DNA of 64,000 nucleotides from Pipra filicauda (Eukaryota > Chordata > Aves > Passeriformes > Pipridae), in the NCBI RefSeq assembly GCF_003945595.2, contig NW_024105002.1:1-64000 (forward strand). The letters are read 5' to 3'. Below are positions 1 through 10,071 of the stretch, in pieces. Made by a program: the position numbers and the translations under genes. The stretch's first letter is position 1; every line of letters begins with the position of its first letter. Below the pieces are notes generated by a model that saw only the letters and a program-made list of their open reading frames with translations, was not told the DNA's origin and ran no database searches.

Positions 1-2215
1 CTCTTCTCCAGGCTAAACACCCCCAGCTCCCTCAGCCTCTCCCCATAGGACTTATGCTCCAGTCCCTTCACCAGCCTTGTTGCTCTTCTCTGGACCCGCT
101 CCAGCCCCTCAATATCCTTTCTGAACTGAGGGGCCCAGAACTGAACACAATACTCAAGGTGTGGCCTCACCAACGCAGAGTACAGGGGAAGGATCACTTC
201 CCTGCTCCTGCTGGCCACGCTATTTTTGATACAGGACAAGATCCCATTGGCCTTCTTGGCCCCCTGGGCACACTGTTGGCTCATGTTGAGCTTCCTGTCA
301 ATTAGTACCCCCAGGTCCCTTTCTGCCTGGCTGCTTTCCAGCCACTCTGTGCCCAGCCTGTAGCGCTGCATGGGGTTGTTGTGGCCAAAGTGCAGGACCC
401 GGCACTTGGCTTTATTGAACTTCATCCCATTGGAATCAGCCCATCTCTCAAGTCTATCCAGATCCCTCTGCAGAGCCCTCCTGCCTTCCAGCAGGTCGAC
501 ACTCCCTCCCAGTTTGTTGTCATCAGCAAATTTGCTGATGATGGACTCAATCCCCTCATCTAAATCATCAATAAAGATATTAAACAGGACTGGACCCAAC
601 ACAGACCCCTGGGGAACACCACTGGGGACCGGCTGCCAGCTGGATGCAGCTCCATTCACCAGCACTCTCTGGGCCCGACCCTCCAGCCAGCTCCTAATCC
701 AGGAGAGGGTACACTTGTCCAAGCCATGGGCTACCAGCTTTTCCAGGAGTATATTATGGGAGACAGTGTCAAAGGCCTTGCTGAAGTCTAGATAGACCAC
801 ATCCACAGCCTTCCCCTCATCCACCAGGTGGGTCACCTGATCGTAAAAAGAGATCAGGTTGGTCAGACAGGACCTGCCCCTCCTAAACCCTGCTGGCTGG
901 GTCTAATCCCTTGTCCATCCTGAAGGTGCTGTGTGATTGCACTCAGGATGATCTGCTCCATAACCCTGCCAGGCACCGAGGTCAGGCTGACAGGCCTGTA
1001 GTTGCCAGGGTCCTGCTTGCAGCCTTTTTTGTGGATTGGGGTGACATTCGCCAACCTCCAATCATCTGGGACCTTCCCAGAGAGCCAGGACTGTTGGAAG
1101 ATGATGGAGAGCGGTTTGGCAAGCTCTTCTGCCAGCTCCTCATCACCCTGGGATGGATCCCGTCTGGTCCCATAGACTTGTTAGGATCCAGCTGGCTCAG
1201 TAAGTTGCTAACTACATCCTCCTGGAATACAGGAGGGCTATTCAGCTCTCTGTCTCTGTCTATCTGCTCTAGAGGCCAGTTGTTCTGAGGGCCACCTGTC
1301 TTACTGCTAAAAACTGAGGCAAAGTAGGTGTTAAGTACCTCAGCCTTCTCCTTATCTTTGTTAACTATATTTCCCTCCAAGTCCAACAGAGAATTGAGGT
1401 TTTCCTTGCCCCTTCTTTTGCTATTAATGTATTTATAAAAGGACTTTTTGTTGTCCCTAACTGAATTAGCCAAATTAACTTCAAATTCCACTTTTCTTTC
1501 CCTAATTTTTTTCCTGCATGACCTAGCTCTCTTCGTAAATTCTTCATAAGTAGCCAGCCCTTTTTTCCACAGTCTGTAAACTTTCTTTTTATCCCTGATT
1601 TCTTTCAGAACCTCCCTATTTAACCAAGCCGGCCGTCTTCCCCTCCGGCTGGCCTTTCGGCACACTGGAATAGCCTGTTCCTGTGCGCTCAAAATTGCCT
1701 GTTTGAAGCATGTCCATCCCTCCTGGACCCCCTTGCCTTTAAGGGTTGTTTCCCAGGGTATGCCCTGAATTAGTTTTTTGAATAGGCCAAAATCTGCCCT
1801 CCGGAAGTCCAGAGTAGAAGTTTTAATGATGGCTCTCCTTACATCCCTAAGGATTGAAAATTCTATTATTTCGTGGTCACTATGCCCCAGGCGGCCTCCA
1901 ACCACTACATCATCCACCAGCCCCTCTCTGTTTGTAAACAGTAGGTCTAGTGGGGCCTTACCCCTGGTAGGCTCATTTACCAGTTGATGAAGGAAATTAT
2001 CCTCTATACACTCCAGGAACCTCCTTGACTGCCTCTTCTCTGCAGTATGAAGCTCCCAGCAGATATCCGGCAGGTTAAAGTCACCCATGAGCACAAGGGC
2101 TGGAGATTTTGAGACATCTGCCAGCTGCTTGTAGAATAATTCATCTCCTTCATCATCCTGGTTGGGCGGTCTGTAACAGACACCCACAAGGATATCAGCC
2201 TTGTTGGCTGTAGTC
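1..2215 (-). mobile_element. CR1 LINE, 5'-truncated, open at window edge
   Basis: Read on the minus strand, 2187 to 982 is a 401-codon open frame with the C-terminal part of an AP-type endonuclease (GVCYRPPNQD, then LMGDFNLPDICW and LGHSDHE) followed by the linker and start of a reverse transcriptase (DPNKSMGPDGIHPRV). The RT continues in another frame at 1054-863 (ANVTPIHKKG, NYRPVSLTS), so there is a frameshift near 1130 and another break near 870. The rest of the RT and the 3' end run leftward out of the window. The 5' end near 2215 lies inside the endonuclease domain, the usual 5' truncation of CR1. Host spacer sequence resumes at about 2216. The copy is dead. The family is characteristic of birds and reptiles. 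Confidence 0.93.
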
Positions 2216-2489
2216 AGTGGTGAGAGCTCCTGTGTGAGCTTTGTGTGTACTTATTAGCAAGTAGCTACTTTTTCTGTGTATTTATTACAATTGATTCAGT
2301 CTGAAATGTTAAGATGTGATTTTTACACTTTTGCAGGTTTCCCATGATTGTCTTGGTTTTTTGTTCACTTCTAAAGTTGGTCTTCTTTGTATGGTAGTTC
2401 TGAAAACATTCATATAGTAAAAGATCAACAGATTATCAGGCTGGTGAGGTTGTTTATATCCATAAATTGAAGACTGACAGCTGCCAAGA

Positions 2490-3613
2490 TGTGATGGGTT
2501 AACCTCGGAGAGCCGCCAGGTGCCCACCAAGCTGCTGGACAATGGAGAGAAAATATATGGAAAGGCTCATGGATGCAGATAAGGATGGGGGGATCACTTA
2601 GCAATTACTGTCAGGGCAAAATGGCCTCGAATTGGGGAAATGAATTTAATCTATTATCAAGTAAAAGTCAGATCTGAACAATGAGAGACAACAAAATTAG
2701 TTCAATTTATTACCAGTCAAATCAGAATAGGATAATGAGAAATAAACCCAAATCTTAAAAACACCTTTCATCCATTCCTCTCTTCTTTATGGGCTCAACT
2801 TCTCTTCCAATTTCCTACCTTCTCCTCTCAAGAGGTGCAAGGCACTGGAAATGAAGTTGGGGTCAGTTCATCACGACCACTCCTTCCTCCTCATGCTCTT
2901 CCCCTGCTCCAACACAAGGTCCTACCCTGTAGACAGTCCTTTATTAAATTCTCCATCTGAATCCTTCCCACATGTTGCGGATCTGCATAAACTGCTCCAA
3001 AAGGGGTCTTTTTCCATAGGGTGTAGTCCTTTAGGAATGCACTTCTCCAGCATGGGTGACCTGCAGGGGTCACAGGTCCTGCCAGCAGACCTGCTGCTGC
3101 ACGGGCTCCTCTCCACAGGGACACATGTTCTTCCAAGAACCTTCTACAACATGAGCTGTGCACAGGGACACAGCCTTCTTCAGGGCACATCCACCTGCTT
3201 CAGTGTGAGGTCCTTCCCGGGAAGCAGGGTGGGGATCTGCTCCACCACAGACCTCCGTGTGCTGCGGGGAGACAACCTGCCTCGGCATGGACTCCATCGG
3301 GGGCTGCAGGGGAATATCTGCTCTGGCACCTGGAGCACCTCCTTCTTCACTGACCTTGGTGTCTGCAGACCTGTTTCTCTTGCATATTCTCACTCATCTC
3401 ACCTGGCTGCCGTTGTGCAGCAGGTCTCAAACCTTCTTAGATATGTCACCACAGAGGCACTATCACCAGGGCTGACTGGTTCAGCGGTGGGTCCATCTTG
3501 GAGCCAGACAAAACTGGCTCTGTCATACACAGGGTTACCTTCTGCCATCTTCTCACAGCAACCATCCTTGTAGTCCCTCTGCCACCAAAACTTTGCCAAT
3601 CAAACCCAATACA
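2490..3613 (-). mobile_element. Solo LTR of an endogenous retrovirus, about 1.12 kb
   Basis: The segment begins TGTGATGGG and ends CCAATACA on the + strand, so it has TG...CA ends, and it is flanked by a 5-bp direct repeat caaga (2485-2489 and 3614-3618). Removing it restores the spacer reading gctgccaagacaaag, as found in the other units. On the minus strand an AATAAA signal lies at 2711-2706, which fixes the orientation. The 240-codon + strand frame at 2851-3573 is a by-product of this LTR, not a gene. No internal retroviral region is present. I remember very similar sequence as a common songbird LTR, but cannot confirm the family name here. Confidence 0.85.
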
Positions 3614-3618
3614 CAAGA

Positions 3619-5120
3619 CAAAGACTTTGATGTACTTCTGCTCCCATAAAATGGCACTGAATTAAAAGAACATGTGGCTGATATGTGAGGAATAGTTGGA
3701 TATTGTCCATCTAAAGGCTGTGAATGCAGATCAGGAAGGGTTACAGACTGACTTGGAACCAGGAAAACAGGTGAGTCAATGTGATTTTGGCTGGGCAATT
3801 ATTTGATTTTATGTCTGGTAGCAAGGCCTGTGCATTCAGGCTGTGATCCTGTTTTCCCCGTCCTGAAAGGCAGTGGAAGGTCTCCAACAAGGAGATGAAC
3901 TGTGTATGTAGAATGATGATGGTCTTCCTGCTTGCAGAGGACTCTTTCAGTGGGGACACCTGTGGGAAGGGGAGCCCCAGCACCAGCACAGAATAGCCAC
4001 CCATGGACACTCTTTTGCCACATGACTATAAACCTGTGCTTGTTCTCGATTGTCTTGGAGCCTTTCTGAAATTCTGTCCACTTTTCTTTGGGTTTCTCTG
4101 GGTGGTGAGGATGGAAAGTGCTGATCTGTGTCTCCATAAAGGAATGAAAGCAGGAAGAGTATAAAACCCTATTCATCCAGAGCGGGAATTGAGGCACAGC
4201 ACTAGCTTTTTCATCCTACATTTAGGGTCACTGGAGAGTTTCAGGTGATTCAGCTGCTGCTGCAAGGAAAAATGGCAAAGCTAGGTAATGTGAACCTAAA
4301 TACTTTTGATTTACAGTGAGATTTTTTCCTTTGTAAGTGCTTTTCCTGATTGGGGTGCACTTGGCCCTGGTTGATAGCACTGAAGAGAGAGCTGTTGGTT
4401 ATTGTTGTTTTGATAATGGAAGTCCCGAAGGAAACACGTGTGTGTGATTCCATGAATTGAGTAAGGTTTGTTCTACATAAAGAACAGGAGAGCATAAAGA
4501 GAGGAGTCTCACTGTCTGTCCTTCCAGCTTTTGGAGGAAGGCTGCTGCAGAAATGTTAGCATTAGTAGGATAGATTCATTTTCTCCAGGCATGATTCCTC
4601 TGGGTTCTTGCGGCAGCTATTTCTCATTGTTCATTTTATATTTAATGACAGTATTTCTGCCATTCCTCTTCTATCTCCTATTTACAAGTGAAGATCTAGG
4701 GAGATGTCAATGTATATCTGAGGGTAGAAACCCTGCAGGACTGTAATTACGGAGTCCTAAATACTGGATTTCATCCATACATACTTTCAAGGCTTGCAGC
4801 TGCCAAAACAAATACTTTGATATAGTTCTGTTTCCATAAGACATCACCAAATGAAATGCTTTTTCATGTGTGGCCAATACATTATCAATAGCTGGATTTG
4901 TCCATGGTGCAACTAAAGGCTGTGAATGCAGAGCAAGGAGGGTGAGAGGCTGACTTTGAAGCAGGAAATCAGGTGGGTCAATGTGGTTTTGGCTGAGCAA
5001 TGGTTTGATTTCACGCCTGATGCCAAGGCCTGTGCCATTTTTTTTCCTGATCTTGGTTTCCCTATCCTGAAACACAACAGCAGTCCTCTGATAATAGAAC
5101 ATTTGTACAATAACTCTGCA
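3619..5120. repeat. Partial tandem duplication inside a spacer
   Basis: Two stretches, about 3619-3930 and 4790-5110, both match the same part of the other spacers (around 17540-17840). Both carry a diverged form of: aaagactttgat, a kilobase-scale order of tgtccat, ggctgtgaatgcag, gtgagtcaatgtg, ggctgagcaat, and aaggcctgtg. They are offset by about 1.2 kb. The left copy is the one split from its 5' flank by the solo LTR. Confidence 0.6.
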
Positions 5121-6000
5121 TTTAGAAGGATGATTTTTGAGTAGCACAGCTGACAATTCCTGCGGGAAACCACCTTTGTTCAAATTATATATACCTGTCA
5201 TGTTGTAAAGTAGAATTTCTTCACAGTTGTAGTAACACTCTTTCAGGCCTTCATTTCCTGGAAGGTTTGTTCCCCCCATTTCTGGAAAGTGCGTTTGCAT
5301 TTGAATTTGTGAGTTGTTTTGTAGTAAATGTTTACTGTAGCCACCTAAAACTTTCTGTGTGAGAAAAAAAAAAAAAGAAGAAACAGAAGGTAAAACAGAA
5401 TCTGTTCTACCTTCTCAGAACACATGGTTTGAGAACAGGCCAATTATAAATCTCTTGAACATGCAGCTTCAGTTTTGTGGGAGATGAACAGGCCACATAA
5501 TAGAAAAACTGTTGAGTTCTGTTGAGTACTTCATTATGTGTCAGTGCCTCTGGCTCGTGTTACAGCAGATGTGGAAGGAAAGGCATGTGAGGGGGTACAT
5601 TTGTCTTTTAATGTCGTTATGGGTGAATATATGTACATATGACAGTAGAAAAAATTGCATCTTTGTGCAACTGTGTGTGTGATAAAAGAGGGAAAGAGAG
5701 ATTCTTTTGAGTGAATAGCTCAGTGATCCACCTCTGCTGGATGACGACTCCTCTTTTAGTCTCTCTGGTGCTTTTGAATGCTTATCTTTCTTCTCAGAAT
5801 GATGGTGAGCAGGCAAATATATTCTCATTCTAGGTATGATCATGATGAATTATCCTCTCATGAGATGTTTTTGCCAATCATGACTGTCAGAAGCAAATCT
5901 ACAAGATGTTCAGGAGAGATTGGAATGACGATATATAGGTTAAATGGCTTATAATTCCTGTGTGAAACCTCCTTTCTCCATCTCTATGTCCCTGTAACTG

Positions 6001-6029
6001 TTTGAGGAAGTAGTAATTACTTCCTCAAA
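6001..6029. repeat. Perfect 12-bp inverted repeat with 5-bp loop
   Basis: The arms tttgaggaagta and tacttcctcaaa are exact reverse complements separated by gtaat. The adjacent agtagtaattac is repeated at 6029-6040. The other spacers have only one copy of the taattacagtttct text (for example near 18000), so the hairpin is private to this unit. Confidence 0.85.
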
Positions 6030-7326
6030 GTAGTAATTACAGTTTCTGTCCTTGATCTCCCTTAGGGATTTGTTTCCTGGAAGGTCATGATTCATGTTTT
6101 CCACATGTAGATTATTCTTTTGCATTTGTAGCTGTGAATATTTTGCAGCAAATACTGAATTCCCTTGAGAACCACAAGAGGAAAAAAAGGATGATAGGTG
6201 CAAAGAAAATGAAATAGAAGATAAAATCTAGTCTTTCCCAAGTCCTTGCATTCAGATACAGTCCTTTCATAAAGTATTTACACTTACAGCTTCATACTCA
6301 TAAGAGATGATCAGGCTACAAAGCAGTAAAATTCACAAGAACTGATGAGAAATGAACTCTCCTACTATATAGTCCAAAGTAAAGCTTTAGCACCCTGCTT
6401 GTGTGTTCAGACCTTTCTGATCTCTATGTGCTCTGGGAAGTTATTTTTCAAGGCAGAGATTTGGCAAAGCAGCTGTACATTCCAGGAATACAGTATTTCC
6501 CTCAGAGGGCTCAGTCACAGTTTTGGATTTCTTTATTAATAACCAGAAATGAGTGAGAGATCTGAGCTTCTGCTTTGTAAGAAAGGCCTTGAGGAGAGCA
6601 CTTGCACACAGCCCTACCCCTTCCTGACTCCGAGTGGGTAACAAGCATTAAACAAGATCAAGGAGCATTAGTGCATAGCAGCAGTTCCCTCTGATCCCCC
6701 TCTGGCAAGCTCTGGAACATTGTACAGAGTGTACAGAGCTGCTGGCCAATCTTACCTACCTGGGCATTATTCTTGTGTCTGTGAGGACTACACGACTGTG
6801 CCTCTCTGTGTGATTTCCTACATGGCTGGATGTGTCACAGCGGTGAATAACCAGCCACACGTGGGACAGGGGGAAGTGTTTGATTTGTCTTCTTTGGTTT
6901 AGTAGGTGCCAAGGATTTTTGTTGTTCTGATACAAAAAAGATTGGAAGCTTGATAAATTACTTTAGTCCAGTTGACAGTGACCTAGTAGCTCTTTGAAAT
7001 CAGTGCAGCTTGCTTAACTTGCGTCTTGAGACCTCAGTGATCCTTCAGGTGCTCTGGGGATCAGTTCTTAACGTAAAGTTTTGGCAAAGCTGCTGCAAAT
7101 GACAGCACAGAAGTCCCTTGCCTTGATGAGGTCAGATAGAGGTTTTGGGTTTGTGTATAAATTCTCAGAAATCTTTGAAAAGAATTCAGCTGATCATGCT
7201 GACCATAGATGGGCTGACCAGATGATGGGACTTTTCCCTAAGAAGAGCTTTACCCTAAAAACTCCGAGCATCAAAGCAGTATTAATGCTCGGCCGTGAGG
7301 CGGCTGCAGTGTTGTGTCGGCGCCTC

Positions 7327-7341
7327 CGGGTGCCGCTGTTG
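7327..7341 (+). promoter_or_regulatory. Shared upstream block of B1 (candidate promoter element)
   Basis: The 15-mer cgggtgccgctgttg lies 288 bp before the B1 start codon. It is identical at the same distance in all four B exons and differs at one base in the four A exons. Its position resembles the conserved sequence element known in clustered-protocadherin promoters, whose core is CGCT and which binds CTCF. Assignment to that element is inference. B1 lacks the further upstream block (roughly 21885-21960 in B2) seen in B2 and B3. Confidence 0.4.
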
Positions 7342-7614
7342 GGCCGCCGGCGAGCGTTGCTGGAGCCGCCGCCGCCGCCGCCTGTGCGTGCTGTCCCCGC
7401 AGGCTGCTGGCTCGGGCGGGCAGTGCGGGCCAGAGCGGCAGCGGCACGGGCAGCAGAGGCGAGAGGCGGCGCGGGCAGCAGAGGCGTGCGAGTGGGAGGC
7501 GGCGGCGGTCCGGGTTTGCTTTGTCGGGCGCTGCTGTGGCTGCGCCGAGCGGCTGCGAGGGAGGCGGGGCGGCGGCAGGAGCCTGGCGAGCTCGGCGAGC
7601 GAGCGCTGTGGGCG

Positions 7615-10071
7615 ATGTCGGGCGGGCGGAGGCCGAGCGGCGGGCCGGGCGGCGGGCGAGCGGCGGTGCTGGGCGCTGTGCTGCTGTGGCTGTGCTGGCG
7701 GGCGGCGGCGGAGCGGCTCCGCTACTCCATGGCCGAGGAGCTGCCCAGAGGCTCGCTGGTGGGGCCGCTGGCCCGGGACCTGGGGCTCAGCGCCGACGAG
7801 CTGCCGGCGCGCAAGCTGCGGCTCAGCGCGGACAAGCAATACTTCACGGTGAGCGAGGGGAACGGGAACCTGTACGTGAGCGAGAGGCTGGACCGGGAGG
7901 AGCTGTGCGGCGAGTCGTTGTCCTGCTCGGTCAGCTTCGAGGCGCTGGTGCACAACCCGCTCAACGTCTTCCATGTCGAGGTGTCCATTGAGGACGTGAA
8001 TGACAATTCCCCGACCTTCAGCAAGGCTGCTCTGGACCTCGAGATTGGTGAATGGACGCTTCCTGCTGCTCGTTTTCCTCTGGAGATGGCCCACGACGAG
8101 GACGTGGGAAGCAACTCACTGCTGACTTACCAGCTCACCAGCAACCCTTCCTTCAGTCTGGCCTTGAAGGAGACCCCGGATGGAAGCAAGCAGCCTGAAT
8201 TAGTGCTGGAGAAAATGTTGGACCGGGAGAAGCAGAGCTCTTTTGAGCTGCTACTGACGGCAGTAGATGGCGGGGAGCCCATGAGAACTGGGACTGTTGA
8301 GGTTCGGATCAACGTGACAGACGCCAATGACAACCCACCCGTATTCTCGCAGGACCGGTACAGCACGAGCCTCCGGGAGGACGCACTGCCGGGTTCGGAG
8401 GTGTTGAAAGTGTCAGCCACAGACGCCGACGCCGGCACCAACGCTCATATCACGTATCATTTCGGCAAAATGCCGGTCAAAGTGCTTCAGAAATTCGTAG
8501 TGGACAGGGAGAACGGGACAATCACACTGCAGGAGCCTCTGGACTTCGAGAACACGCGAGCGTTCAGCTTGCCTGTGGAGGCGAGGGACGGCGGCGGTCT
8601 GGTGGCACACTGCAAGGTGGAGGTGGAGGTGCTGGACGTGAACGACAACGCACCCGAGATCACCATTCTGTCTGTGTCGAGTCCGGTGCCCGAGGACGCG
8701 CCTGCAGGGACCGTGGTGGCCCTACTCAAAGTGAACGATCCCGACTCCGGCGAGAACGGTGAGGTGTCGTGCGAGCTGTCGGGAGAGGCGCCGCTGTCGA
8801 TCGTGGCGTCGTCGGGCGGTTCTTACAAGGTGGTGACGGCGAGCGCGCTGGACCGCGAGCAGGCGTCCGAGCACCGCGTGACGGTGGTGGCCCGGGACCG
8901 GGGCAGCCCGGCGCTATCGAGCGTGGCGGAGCTGTTGCTGGAGGTGTCGGACGTGAACGACAACGCGCCGGTGTTCGAGGAGGCGTCGTACAGCGCGTAC
9001 GTGCGGGAGAACAACGCGGTGGGCGCGCTGGTGTTGCGCGTTGTGGCTCGGGACTTGGACGCGGGCGCGAACGGGCGCGTGAGCTACTGGCTGTCGGGCG
9101 GCAGCGCGGGCGCGGCGGGCGCGGCGCCGCTGGTGTCGGTGGAGGCGCGGAGCGGCGCGGTGTACGCGCAGCGCTCGTTGGACTACGAGCAGTGCCGCGA
9201 GTTCTTGGTGGCCGTGCGGGCGCAGGACGGCGGGTCGCCGGCGCGCAGCTCGACGGCCACGGTGCGCGTCTTCGTGCTCGACCAGAACGACAACGCGCCG
9301 CGGGTGCTCTACCCGCCCCCGCCGGCGGCGTCGGGAGCGGCCCCGCCGGGCTCGGTGGGTTCGGCTTTCGAGGTGGTGCCGCGTTCGGCGTCGTCCGGGT
9401 ACCTGGTGGGCAAGGTGGTGGCGGTGGACGCGGACGCGGGGCGCAACGCGTGGCTGTCGTACGAGCTGGTGCAGGCGTCGGAGCCGGCGCTGTTCCGCGT
9501 GGGGCTGCAGAGCGGCGAGGTGCGCACGGCGCGGGCCGTGTCGGAGAGGGACGCGGCCAAGCAGCGCGTGGTGGCCGTGGTGAAGGACCACGGCGAGCCG
9601 GCGCTGTCGGCCACGGCCACGCTGCATGTGGTGCTGGCCGAGAGCTTGCAGGAGGCGCTGCCGGAGCTGAGCGAGCGGGCGGCGGGCGCCGAGGCGGCGG
9701 GCGAGCTGCAGTTCTATCTGGTGCTGGCGCTGGCGCTGCTGTCGGCGCTGTTGGTGCTGAGCGTGGCGCTGGCCGTGCTGGCGCGGCTGCGGCGGGCCGG
9801 GCCGCCCGGCGTGCTGCGCTGCCTGGGCGCGCAGCGCTTGTCACTGGCCGGCGCCGCCTTCCCGGCCGACTTCTGCGAGGGCACCTTGCCCTACTCCTAC
9901 AACCTGTGCGTGGCGGCGCCGCCCCGCGCCACCCCCGAGGCCGCTTGGCCGCCGCCGCCGCTGCCCATCGTGCCCGCGGAGGAGCTTGTGGCCGGGGAGC
10001 CCTGCGAGAAGCCGAACCCGAGCAGGAGCGCCGTCGTGGAACAGCCGCTTGTCGAACCTGACGCACCGCAG
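7615..10071 (+). CDS. PCDHGB: Protocadherin gamma-B-type variable exon B1 (intact)
   Basis: This exon of 819 codons encodes the ectodomain, membrane helix and variable tail of a clustered protocadherin, a neuronal cell-surface protein for homophilic recognition. Residues 1-32 are a signal peptide (hydrophobic AAVLGAVLLWLCW). EC repeats lie at about 33-133, 134-243, 244-348, 349-453, 454-563 and 564-675. The calcium-linker motifs are DVNDNSP (127), DANDNPP (236), DVNDNAP (341 and 446) and DQNDNAP (556). EC1 has the family CX5C pair (CGESLSC). The membrane helix is about 700-726, and the tail has FCEGTLPYSYNLC, typical of gamma-B. The ATG at 7615 is preferred because it puts the signal peptide at the N terminus and is conserved in all four B exons; upstream in-frame ATGs are not. 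The exon ends CAG|GTCAGT in phase 0. Expression needs splicing to constant exons outside the window. The numbered orthologue cannot be assigned. Confidence 0.95.

Larger units (their letters stand above)
3614..7290. other. Spacer before B1, no gene seen
   Basis: This AT-rich sequence is homologous to the later A-to-B spacers, for example the shared text gctgtgaatgcagagcaagg at 4918 and near 17668 and 31819. That implies another A-type exon upstream of the window. Open frames here, including 5300-4707 minus, match no protein I recognise and lie in sequence that recurs as spacer. A poly-A tract sits near 5365. The spacer contains an internal partial duplication and a short perfect hairpin, listed separately. 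Relative to B2 and B3, roughly 0.7-0.8 kb is missing just before 7285. Confidence 0.7.

Noticed and set aside
2851..3573. A 240-codon + strand frame
   Set aside because: It lies wholly inside a solo LTR with target-site duplication and on the strand opposite to the LTR.
4707..5300. A 197-codon minus-strand frame in the first spacer
   Set aside because: The sequence is spacer repeated in the other units, where the frame is broken. No domain or signal is recognisable.
7081..7614. Upstream in-frame extensions of the B exons (and 12525-12803 before A1)
   Set aside because: All three frames are open through the GC-rich leader, the upstream ATGs are not conserved among copies, and extension would bury the signal peptide.
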